Shown: piece after piece, positions 25,915-33,791 of the stretch
Layout of the letters: every line of letters begins with the position of its first letter
How positions within the stretch are numbered: position 1 is the stretch's first letter
NCBI RefSeq assembly: GCF_017744695.1
Contig: NZ_JAGIAS010000002.1
Coordinates: 992,001 to 1,056,000 of the forward strand
Direction of reading: 5' to 3'
DNA length: 64,000 bases
Source: Dyadobacter sp.
GTDB lineage: Bacteria; Bacteroidota; Bacteroidia; Cytophagales; Spirosomataceae
Position numbers and translations under genes: made by a program
Notes under the pieces: model-generated
Seen by the model: the letters and a program-made list of their open reading frames with translations, nothing else
Told to the model about the DNA's origin: nothing
Database searches by the model: none

Positions 25915-26295
25915 TTAGGTAAGCGAAAATTCATACTCGCAGGGCTCCTGCACGCATTCGTCCTGCTCAAACGGCTCTGAAGCGAGGACCATCAGGATGG
26001 ATTCGTCCGTAATTTCGAGCATCTCGTGCCGGTCTTCGGGCGCCAGCAACAGACATTGATCCGCCGTATTCAGGACGAAGTGCTGCTCTTCGCTGCCGGT
26101 GTGATTCGAGATCAGACAACTCCCTTTCAGACAAATAACCGCCTGCTTCATATGCTGGCGTTTTCCGCCGGCTTTGAAATGATCGGGGCCATGGACGTAA
26201 AAAATACGTTTGATTTCGAACGGGATCACACGCTCGATCACGGTCAGGCTGCCGCGGGTGTCCGTAAAGGTTTTCAGATTGATTAAACGAGCCAA
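25915..26295 (-). CDS. WxcM/FdtA-like cupin (sugar 3,4-ketoisomerase family)
   Basis: A 126-aa small cupin. RGSLTVIERVIPFEIKRIFYV near the start and QAVICLKGSC, then CLLLAPEDRHEMLEI and ILMVLASEPFEQDEC match the dTDP-4-keto-6-deoxyglucose 3,4-ketoisomerase family that feeds 3-amino-sugar synthesis. The two catalytic histidines that usually follow an RGxHAH motif are not clean here: the segment reads AGGKRQHMK. The protein may be a binding or epimerase variant, or an inactive relative. It lies between two glycosyltransferase genes (19 and 24 bp gaps), so its role in modifying a sugar of this glycan is plausible but unproven. Confidence 0.75.
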   Translation of the reverse strand: MARLINLKTFTDTRGSLTVIERVIPFEIKRIFYVHGPDHFKAGGKRQHMKQAVICLKGSCLISNHTGSEEQHFVLNTADQCLLLAPEDRHEMLEITDESILMVLASEPFEQDECVQEPCEYEFSLT

Positions 26296-26314
26296 GGGGT
26301 GTTTACGATTTAGA

Positions 26315-27304
26315 TTAGGTTAGTGCATTCTTTTTTGTATAATTCTTATAGCGCCCCCGTAAGCCAAACTGTATACGTCGCGACAAGCTGACACTGATCC
26401 ATTTCAGGACCATCGGCTGCTCATGGAAAACGGCCTCGGGATCAGCCAGCAGGATTTGGGACTCCGCAACGGCGAGTGCTTTGATATAGGTACTGTACAC
26501 GAGCCGGATCATACTTTCCGGAAGCCGGTACTGTTCGGCGGTGAGGCGGAAGCTCTTATCGACGCAGTACCGGAAATCGTGGAAATGATAGAACACGAGT
26601 GGAACCTTCTCAGCATCTGGTTTCTGAACAAACAGCGCTCCGTTTACATTTTCGCAGGAATAATCGATTGCGTTCCAGGGCGCTATCCCTCCACCCGCAT
26701 GTTCGAGCACGTGCACACCCGCGAAGCGCTCCGTCCAGTCGTCGAGGTATTTCTGGTCCCCGAATTTACCGTCCTCGAAGCGTGCATAACACCATTCCAG
26801 ACAAGCATTCATCCACCAGGCCAGCACGGCAAGCCCTTCGTCCGTATTTCTGAAAGTAACAAACTGAACGCAATAGATACCGCTGTTTTCCGACTGATCG
26901 TACTGCGCGGCGTACCGGTGCGCGGTGATCAATACCGAATTTTCACCCATTTCGTCCGTCAGGACCTTTGGATCGGCAAAAAACAGCAGGTCGGCGTCAA
27001 GATAGGTGCAGTGATCGAGCGAAAATTGGTGAATGCAGTGCCAGATCGTGAAAGAGGTACAAGTCCAGCAATACTCCCCCGGCGTGCGACTGCTTTTTAT
27101 GGCGAGCAGTTCGGGCGTTTCGAATTCGTGCAGGGAAATAATCGTCGCATTCGCTAAATTGAGACGGCGCAGCAGAACGTCGCAAGCGTCGTCGAAAGCG
27201 AAAATGTACAAATGAAAATCCGACCCTAGCCTGACCAGCGAATTGTACATCGCCAATCCCCGCGAGAGGTAGCCCGAATTAAAAAGGGTGCAAAAATTCT
27301 GCAT
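26315..27304 (-). CDS. GT8-like glycosyltransferase
   Basis: A 329-aa GT-A enzyme. The N-terminus MQNFCTLFNSGYLSRGLAMY and the DxD motif CTYLDADLLFF (Asp103, Asp105) resemble retaining family-8 or nucleotide-diphospho-sugar transferase enzymes. Residues 180-215 carry GKFGDQKYLDDW and GGGIAPWNA, usual family-8 acceptor and donor features. First gene of the minus-strand unit (GT8-like, cupin, GT2). A GTAGAAG/CTTCTAC hairpin at 27320-27340 lies directly in front of the ATG and could affect expression. Confidence 0.8.
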   Translation of the reverse strand: MQNFCTLFNSGYLSRGLAMYNSLVRLGSDFHLYIFAFDDACDVLLRRLNLANATIISLHEFETPELLAIKSSRTPGEYCWTCTSFTIWHCIHQFSLDHCTYLDADLLFFADPKVLTDEMGENSVLITAHRYAAQYDQSENSGIYCVQFVTFRNTDEGLAVLAWWMNACLEWCYARFEDGKFGDQKYLDDWTERFAGVHVLEHAGGGIAPWNAIDYSCENVNGALFVQKPDAEKVPLVFYHFHDFRYCVDKSFRLTAEQYRLPESMIRLVYSTYIKALAVAESQILLADPEAVFHEQPMVLKWISVSLSRRIQFGLRGRYKNYTKKNALT

Positions 27305-27319
27305 TAAAGTATGTTAGGG

Positions 27320-27340
27320 GTAGAAGAGGGTAACTTCTAC
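27320..27340. repeat. 7-bp hairpin before the GT8-like gene
   Basis: GTAGAAG and CTTCTAC surround a 7-nt loop, 15 bp upstream of the ATG at 27304. In the transcript it would lie in the leader of the GT8-cupin-GT2 unit. The 267-bp gap to 27571 is AT-rich and otherwise holds only the divergent promoters. Confidence 0.4.
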
Positions 27341-27571
27341 TACAAATATCACTGATTAATTGCGAATGTAGTTACCCATTCGGTTGATAAAATAATATAC
27401 AACGGATGATTTTCCCTAAAACAAGGTTGGAAATTATGTACAGAATTAATTGACTATCAGTTATATAATACGCAACCCTGCTCATTATCATCGAGTTGAC
27501 TATGCTAAGATCGTATTATAATGTAGTTAATAAATAAACCCTTAAATTGCAGGCGATCCTAAAAGACTACT

Positions 27572-28354
27572 ATGGGCTTCTTTAAACCGAAGAAAAAAAA
27601 TCCGTACGGCTGGTTTGGCGACTATAAGAAATGGGAAGCACTCACTGCGCTGTCGGGAGGCTACGAAGCAGAAGCGATTTTGGACAAAACAAAGAACGCG
27701 CTCCTGAAAGTAAAGAATGGCCAGGCAGTTTACGAGCGCGATTCGGTATTGTTTGATAAAAAAGTTTACCCCTACTCGGTCATTTCCGCCCTTCTTTACG
27801 CCGCCGTCGAACGTGGTAACAATTTGAACGTCCTGGATTTCGGAGGATCATTGGGCAGCACCTATTACCAGGTAAAGGACGTCGTCCCGCCGGCTGTGCA
27901 GCTGCATTGGAGCGTTGTTGAGCAAGAAAATTATGTGCGGTGCGGACAGAAGTTTTTCGAAGATAACATCCTGAAATTCCATTTCACGATCGAAGAAAGC
28001 ATGAAGGCCCGGAAGGCCGACCTATTGCTGCTTTCGAGCGTAGTGCAATACCTCGAAAAGCCGCATGAGTTTTTGGAAGAGATCCAAAAATATGACTTCA
28101 AATACATCCTCATCGACAGGACAGCATTCATCAAAGCCGATCGCCCCGACCGCCTGACACTGCAGGTAGTACCGCCGGAAATCTACGAGGCACATTACCC
28201 TGCATGGTTTTTCAACGAGAAACGGTTCCTCGAACATTTTAAAGACTACGAAATCAAAATGGAGTTCGAATCGTTCGTCGCGGGCGAGCAGGAAATGGAG
28301 ATCGACCACGTGAAGGCCGGCTATGATAAAGGATTTTTCCTGATCAGACGCTAG
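27572..28354 (+). CDS. TIGR04325-family putative methyltransferase
   Basis: A 260-aa protein whose opening NPYGWFGDYKKWEALTALSG and the SAM-binding strand NVLDFGGSLGSTYYQ (residues 86-100) match the TIGR04325 putative methyltransferase family. YILIDRTAF and the final DKGFFLIRR are also family-typical. These proteins occur in O-antigen and exopolysaccharide clusters and probably methylate a sugar or lipid-linked intermediate; the reaction has not been established for the family as far as I know. It is the outermost gene of the glycan locus and converges with alkD 7 bp away. Confidence 0.85.
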   Translation: MGFFKPKKKNPYGWFGDYKKWEALTALSGGYEAEAILDKTKNALLKVKNGQAVYERDSVLFDKKVYPYSVISALLYAAVERGNNLNVLDFGGSLGSTYYQVKDVVPPAVQLHWSVVEQENYVRCGQKFFEDNILKFHFTIEESMKARKADLLLLSSVVQYLEKPHEFLEEIQKYDFKYILIDRTAFIKADRPDRLTLQVVPPEIYEAHYPAWFFNEKRFLEHFKDYEIKMEFESFVAGEQEMEIDHVKAGYDKGFFLIRR

Positions 28355-28361
28355 GCGGCCA

Positions 28362-29030
28362 TTATTTATTCTGCCTGCTCACCATTTCATTGATCCAGAT
28401 TGGCGCAAACGGCGATGTACAGCCTTTCGAAACCGGGTAATCGCGGTAGATGCCCAGCTTTTCGCCAATCGCCAGCGCACGTGCGCGAAGCTCCGGGAAA
28501 TGGATCCCGATCTGCGCCAGGGTAGTGTTCATCGTCCATTGCACTTCCGACGGCGCTGCGGGCATTTCGGATTCGATGCGATCGAGCAGGCCCGGGACGT
28601 CGATCCCCTCGGGGTTGCGCGTCACACGCCCGGCGGTAAGGCTCCATCCCGCACGGGCTGCCCACGGATAATCCGAATCCATCCACACCTCGCGAAGCTC
28701 TTCCTTTTGCGGGTGGTCTTTAATGATATAGGACGAAAACCAATCGGCGACCCAGTGGTAGTTGACGCCGTGCACCAACCGGTCGAGCTCGCCGACGGAC
28801 AGCAATTTGGACTTCATAATCAGCATACCCAACAGCTGCGCTTCGATATTGCCCGTCTCCCACAAAGCCAGACCGAGTTCATGGTCAACCTTGATTTTAT
28901 TCGCGATGGCCCTGATATCGCCCATTTTTACCCCGAACTGATTAGCGTGCGCGCCATTTTTCGTGTTCATGGCGCGCACTTTTTCAGATCCGAGCGCTTC
29001 AAGTTGTGTTAGTACCTGTCCGACGGTCAT
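28362..29030 (-). CDS. AlkD-like DNA alkylation repair protein
   Basis: A 222-aa all-helical HEAT-like repeat DNA glycosylase of the AlkC/AlkD superfamily, which removes bulky or cationic alkylated bases without base flipping. The repeat with FGVKMGDIRAIANKIK (32-47) is the family hallmark, and NYHWVADWFSSYII (about 90-103) carries the Trp and Asp expected in the catalytic cleft. There is no signal peptide. Its start overlaps the stop of the VOC gene by 4 bp (ATGA), so the two are translationally coupled. Confidence 0.85.
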   Translation of the reverse strand: MTVGQVLTQLEALGSEKVRAMNTKNGAHANQFGVKMGDIRAIANKIKVDHELGLALWETGNIEAQLLGMLIMKSKLLSVGELDRLVHGVNYHWVADWFSSYIIKDHPQKEELREVWMDSDYPWAARAGWSLTAGRVTRNPEGIDVPGLLDRIESEMPAAPSEVQWTMNTTLAQIGIHFPELRARALAIGEKLGIYRDYPVSKGCTSPFAPIWINEMVSRQNK

Positions 29031-29491
29031 TTACCCTGCATTTTTTCCGGATCGTCGTAATTGACCATCCAGTTGATCCCAAATTTATCGGTCAGCATTC
29101 CAAAATATGCCCCCCAGAACATATCAGCCAGCGGCATGGTCACCTGCCCACCCGCCGAAAGTCCGGCGAAAAGGGTATCGGCCTCTCCTCGGTTTTCGGC
29201 ATTGACCGAGATCGAAAAGTTGTTCCCAGGCTGATAGCCCGCCGCCCATTCTCCGCCGGTATCGCTACCCATCAGGATCGTTTCCTTGCTGATCGGCAAG
29301 CTGATATGCATGATCCTGTTTGCATCCTCGTCACTCATACTTTTGCCATCTTCTCCCGATGAGGCGTCGCCCGGTGGCATTTCCCCGAAACGGCCTACAT
29401 ACGGAAAATCTCCGCCAAAAACGGATTTGTAAAAGTTAAAGGCCTCTTCGCAGTTGCCGTTAAAAGTGAGGTAAATGTTTACGGTAGCCAT
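29027..29491 (-). CDS. VOC-family (PhnB/glyoxalase-like) protein
   Basis: A 154-aa vicinal-oxygen-chelate protein of the PhnB or 3-demethylubiquinone-methyltransferase-like type: VNIYLTFNGNCEEAFNFYKSVFG, then ILMGSD, and a C-terminal DKFGINWMVNYD block that supplies a metal-ligand position. Catalytic function of this subgroup is usually unknown; some confer tolerance to electrophiles or antibiotics. It overlaps the alkylation-repair gene by 4 bp, and both would help with reactive-electrophile damage, a plausible but unproven link. Confidence 0.85.
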   Translation of the reverse strand: MATVNIYLTFNGNCEEAFNFYKSVFGGDFPYVGRFGEMPPGDASSGEDGKSMSDEDANRIMHISLPISKETILMGSDTGGEWAAGYQPGNNFSISVNAENRGEADTLFAGLSAGGQVTMPLADMFWGAYFGMLTDKFGINWMVNYDDPEKMQGK

Positions 29492-29551
29492 GGTGCTGGT
29501 GGTTTTGGATTAATACACTCAATAATAAGGTTTTTCCAACAAAAAAACTGC

Positions 29552-30097
29552 TTACGGCTCCACTTCGACGATCATCTCGATCTCCACAGCAATACCGGAA
29601 GGCAACGACGCTACACCAATCGCGGAACGGGCATGCCTGCCGCTTTCGCCGAAAACTTCCACCATAAAATCGGTGAAGCCGTTGATGACCTGTGGTTGCT
29701 GGGTCAGAGTGGGCGTGGAATTGACCAGGCCCAATACTTTTACGATTCTTTTCACCTTTTTCAGGTCGCCGATCTCCTGTTTCAAGGAAGCCAGCAATGC
29801 GATACCGCAAAGTTTGGCGGCTTCTTTTCCCTGCTCAACAGTGAGGTCATCCCCTACCTTCCCCAGAATTTGCCCGCCACCCGGTTTGTCCGGGCCGTGG
29901 CCGGAAAGATAAATGAGATTACCCACGCGCACCGCGCTCAGAATGTTCCCTTTTCCCGGGTTCTTTTTCGGTATCGTAATGCCCAATTCGGTCAGCTTCT
30001 TCTCGGGATCGGGGCGGCCGGTTTGCGCCAGGGATTGGAAGCTAACAGTCAGTAACAGGAGCAGCGCAGCTGCCAGCGAGGTTGATTTAAATTGCAT
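29552..30097 (-). CDS. Secreted RidA-family protein
   Basis: A 181-aa member of the RidA/YjgF family with an N-terminal signal peptide (FKSTSLAAALLLLLTVSFQSLAQ), so it acts outside the cytoplasm, unlike classical enamine deaminases. The core motif ARSAIGVASLPSGIAVEIEM keeps the Arg that binds the imine or carboxylate substrate. The ATG at 30097 gives a normal signal peptide; the upstream ATG adds only six residues. Secreted RidA proteins are common in Bacteroidota, with unknown substrate. Confidence 0.85.
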   Translation of the reverse strand: MQFKSTSLAAALLLLLTVSFQSLAQTGRPDPEKKLTELGITIPKKNPGKGNILSAVRVGNLIYLSGHGPDKPGGGQILGKVGDDLTVEQGKEAAKLCGIALLASLKQEIGDLKKVKRIVKVLGLVNSTPTLTQQPQVINGFTDFMVEVFGESGRHARSAIGVASLPSGIAVEIEMIVEVEP

Positions 30098-30468
30098 AAG
30101 GTTTAGTTTAATCATTAAACACGCTTAAAATTAACAATCATTCGTAGAGAACCCGCTATCGCAGGCTCCCAATCGTAACCGCCCCTCTCCGCACCTGCTC
30201 TCCTCTATGTCACCCATTGCTACCGCCAGAGCACTCCTCTATTTTATTTTTACTATTTTTTCACCATATAATTAAACAAATACAGTATTTGTTCAGCCTT
30301 TCTTGACTTTTGGAGGCGTAAATCCCCCCTAACGCGTCTGTCAATCCAGATTATGATATTGTTAAATAGCGATTCGCGGCAGCCGTAAATAATGCGGATT
30401 GCCCAATTTTGTCGCCTCAAAACCGGAACTAACTCAATTCATTCACCATACCCAAAATCTACACCCAT
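30098..30468. promoter_or_regulatory. Upstream region of SusC/SusD
   Basis: About 370 bp without an ORF; the left half is AT-rich with poly-T/A tracts. CAATTTTG (30404-30411) is one mismatch from TAnnTTTG and would give a leader of about 50 nt for the SusC gene. I find no ECF-sigma/anti-sigma genes or clear palindrome here, so control of the SusC/D pair is not evident. Confidence 0.3.
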
Positions 30469-33400
30469 ATGTATCGATGTAAAGAAAGGTGGCCGCTTGG
30501 CGCAGGCACCTTACAAAAATCGATTGCCCATGCGGCGCTGCTCGCGATGATCGGCGGCACGACCTGGGCAACCCCGACCCCTAAAACCGGCACCCTACCC
30601 GGTAACGTACACAAGAGCATTGTGAGTGCGGATCGCCAGGTTAAAGGTCGCGTAACGGATGGCGACACTCCCGACGGTATCCCCGGCGTGAATGTCGTTA
30701 TCAAGGGCAGCCAGGCCGGTACGGTCACCGATGCAAGTGGTAATTATACCCTCGAAATCTCCGACGGCGGCGCCGTACTGGTATTCTCGTATGTAGGTTA
30801 TGCGAGCCAGGAAGTTGCGACCGGTACACGGTCGACCATTGATGTTGCATTGAAGGCAGACAGCAAGTCGCTCAACGAAGTCGTAGTGGTAGGTTATGGT
30901 ACCCAAAAGAAGGTGAACCTGACCGGCGCCGTGGATCAAGTAGGACAGGAAGTATTACAGAACCGTCCGGTCCCTAACCTGGCACAAGGCCTGGTAGGTA
31001 CGGTTCCCAACCTGAACATCCGGATGTTCGACGGCAAGCCTACCCAATCGCCCTCGTTCAACGTCCGCGGTACGACGTCCATCGGCCAGAACGGAAGCGC
31101 ATTGGTGCTGATCGACGGTGTGGAAGGTGACCCGCGCATGCTGAACCCGCAGGACATCGAGAGCATTTCGGTACTGAAAGACGCGGCTTCGGCTTCCATT
31201 TACGGTGCCCGTGCGGTATTCGGGGTGGTATTGATTACTACAAAACCGGCTCCCGAAGGTAAAATGCGGGTTTCTTATTCGGCTAACTATTCTATTAAAG
31301 CTCCAACCGAAGTGCCCGACAATATCGTGGATTCTTATCCCTGGGCGCAGGGTTTCAGCGACGCATGGTCACGCTGGAACGATAACGGCAGCACACCGAC
31401 GGCGATCAACAAGACCATCGCTTTCTCTCCTGCTTACCTGGCCGAGATCAAGAGAAGATACGAGGACCAGTCGCTGCCCCGCGTGGAAGTGAACCCCAAC
31501 ACCGGCGAATACCAATACTTTTACAGCACCGACTGGTACAAACAGTTGTATAAAAAGCGCCTCAGCGCCCAGGACCACGCACTTTCCATCGCGGGTGGTA
31601 CCGACAAGGCAACGTACCTGCTGAGCGGCCGTTTCAACAATCAGGACGGTCTGTTCCGCTACAACACCGACAAATACAGCATGTACAACTTCCGTGGTAA
31701 AGGCGGGGTACAGCTCACCCCGTGGTTGCGCGTGGACAATAACACCGAGTTCTCGTCGATGAAATACCACCAGCCGCTGAACGTCGGTGAGGGAAGCGGT
31801 ATTTACCGTAACATCGCCGACGAAGGCCACCCGCTGGCACCGCTGACCAACCCGGACGGAACACTCTCCTTCTCGGCGGCTTATACCGTGGGCGACTACT
31901 ACTACGGACGCAACGCGCAGGACCAGACACGCCGCTTCCTGAAAAACCAGACCGCATTGAAAGCCCAGTTTTTCGAAAAAGCGCTGACGCTCCGGGCAAA
32001 TATGACCTTCCAAAACACCGACCTTGCTACGCACCAGGTGCGCGTGCCGGTGCCATACAGCCGCGCCAAAGGGGTGATCGGCTACACCGGTACCAACACC
32101 AACGACATCGCGGAAGGCAGAAACACGATCAACTACCTCGCTACCAACTTCTATGCGGATTATGTGAAGTCATTCAACAACGCGCATAACTTCACCTTGC
32201 TGGCCGGTTTCAACTACGAAAGGTCGCGGGCCGACAGTATTTTTGCGCAGCGTAACGGTATCGTTTACAGCGACGCCGACAATATCAACCTAGCACTCGG
32301 ACAGAGCATTACAACGGCCGGCCGTTACCGTAGATGGGCCATTGCGGGGGGATTCTTCCGTTTGAATTACAACTTCCGCGAGCGCTACCTGCTCGAAGTC
32401 AACGGACGTTACGACGGTTCTTCCAAATTCCCGACCGACCAGCAATGGGCATTCTTCCCGTCGGTATCAGCCGGATGGCGGGTATCCGAGGAGTCATTCT
32501 GGAAGGTAAGCCCTAAAATCCTTTCCAATGTGAAACTCCGCGCTTCCTATGGTTCATTGGGCAACGGTAATATCGATCCCTATGCATTCTATGAGAAATT
32601 CGGCATTTCGCAATCGGGACGTGTGATCAACGGTATCCGTCCGCAAGCTACCAGCATGCCGGGTGTCGTACCCGACGGTTTGACCTGGGAAACATCTACG
32701 ACCGCCAACTTTGGTCTTGATTTCCATGCGCTGAGCAGCCGCCTGCAATTCTCGGGAGACATTTATCAGCGCAAAACGACCGATATGTTCACGGTAGGAC
32801 CAACCGTCCCCGCAGTTTTTGGAACGACCGTTCCAAAAGGAAACTACGCCGATCTGAAGACCAACGGATGGGAGCTTTCCATCACCTGGGATGACCAGTT
32901 CAACATGGCTTCGAAGCCTTTCCATTACAATGTCCGCTTCACATTGGCCGACTACAAAGCGACCATCACCAAATATAACAACCCCGACAAAAACCTGACC
33001 GACTATTACGAAGGCCAGCGTGTGGGTGAGATCTGGGGATATAAAGTAGCGGGCCTGTTCCGGTCGGATGCTGAAATCGCCGAATCTCCTTCACAAGCGA
33101 ACATCCCCAATACCAACACCCGCAAAAACTACGTGGGCGACCTCAAATTCCAGAACCTGGATGGCGACAACGTGATTTACCAGGGACTGAACCGCGTGGG
33201 TAACTCCGGCGACAAATCCATTATCGGTAACTCCGAGCCACGTTATACTTACGGCATGAACCTGTCGGGCGACTGGAACGGCTTTTTCCTCGGCGCTTTC
33301 TTCCAGGGGGTACTGAAACAAAACTGGTACCCATCGTCGGAAGCGCGTTTCTGGGGGCAATACAACCGCCCTTACAACTCGTACCCACGCTGGCAGCAGG

Positions 33401-33783
33401 ATAATATGTACCGCGAGGAGCTGGGTAACTTCGATGCTTACCTGCCGCGCCTGGTAGGTTATATCGCACAAGGCTCGGGCCGTGCCTTGCAGGTGGCCAA
33501 CGATCGCTACATGCAGAATGTAGGCTATATCCGTCTGAGAAACCTGCAAATAGGTTACACCATTCCGGAGCGCATTACCTCGAAAATCCACGCCCGCGAC
33601 CTAAAAATCTACGTATCCAGCGAAAACCTCTGGACATGGTCACCGCTGTACAAGTGGACGCGCGACACCGACGTGACGAGTATTTACGGATCTGACCGCG
33701 ACCTCGGCGGCGGCGGCTCAGGCGATGGATATAATTACCCGATGTTGAAGTCCGTATCGGTCGGATTGTCACTCAATTTCTAA
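30469..33783 (+). CDS. SusC/RagA-family TonB-linked outer-membrane transporter
   Basis: A 1104-aa outer-membrane importer. After a signal peptide comes a carboxypeptidase-regulatory-like domain (about 57-130, VKGRVTDGDTPDGIPGVNVV), the TonB box LNEVVVVGYGTQKK (135-148), the plug (NVRGTTSIGQNGSALVLIDG, then DIESISVLKDAASASIYGAR) and a 22-strand barrel ending with an aromatic residue (SVGLSLNF). It would import an oligosaccharide or similar nutrient together with the adjacent SusD lipoprotein. No glycoside hydrolase, sulfatase or regulator is immediately adjacent, so the substrate is open. The stop codon TAA is directly followed by the SusD start region. Confidence 0.95.
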   Translation: MYRCKERWPLGAGTLQKSIAHAALLAMIGGTTWATPTPKTGTLPGNVHKSIVSADRQVKGRVTDGDTPDGIPGVNVVIKGSQAGTVTDASGNYTLEISDGGAVLVFSYVGYASQEVATGTRSTIDVALKADSKSLNEVVVVGYGTQKKVNLTGAVDQVGQEVLQNRPVPNLAQGLVGTVPNLNIRMFDGKPTQSPSFNVRGTTSIGQNGSALVLIDGVEGDPRMLNPQDIESISVLKDAASASIYGARAVFGVVLITTKPAPEGKMRVSYSANYSIKAPTEVPDNIVDSYPWAQGFSDAWSRWNDNGSTPTAINKTIAFSPAYLAEIKRRYEDQSLPRVEVNPNTGEYQYFYSTDWYKQLYKKRLSAQDHALSIAGGTDKATYLLSGRFNNQDGLFRYNTDKYSMYNFRGKGGVQLTPWLRVDNNTEFSSMKYHQPLNVGEGSGIYRNIADEGHPLAPLTNPDGTLSFSAAYTVGDYYYGRNAQDQTRRFLKNQTALKAQFFEKALTLRANMTFQNTDLATHQVRVPVPYSRAKGVIGYTGTNTNDIAEGRNTINYLATNFYADYVKSFNNAHNFTLLAGFNYERSRADSIFAQRNGIVYSDADNINLALGQSITTAGRYRRWAIAGGFFRLNYNFRERYLLEVNGRYDGSSKFPTDQQWAFFPSVSAGWRVSEESFWKVSPKILSNVKLRASYGSLGNGNIDPYAFYEKFGISQSGRVINGIRPQATSMPGVVPDGLTWETSTTANFGLDFHALSSRLQFSGDIYQRKTTDMFTVGPTVPAVFGTTVPKGNYADLKTNGWELSITWDDQFNMASKPFHYNVRFTLADYKATITKYNNPDKNLTDYYEGQRVGEIWGYKVAGLFRSDAEIAESPSQANIPNTNTRKNYVGDLKFQNLDGDNVIYQGLNRVGNSGDKSIIGNSEPRYTYGMNLSGDWNGFFLGAFFQGVLKQNWYPSSEARFWGQYNRPYNSYPRWQQDNMYREELGNFDAYLPRLVGYIAQGSGRALQVANDRYMQNVGYIRLRNLQIGYTIPERITSKIHARDLKIYVSSENLWTWSPLYKWTRDTDVTSIYGSDRDLGGGGSGDGYNYPMLKSVSVGLSLNF

Positions 33784-33791
33784 TGGAATTT

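Noticed and set aside
33783..33791. Upstream ATG of the SusD gene
   Set aside because: It overlaps the SusC stop and adds three residues that would spoil the lysine-rich lipoprotein leader; kept only as an alternative.
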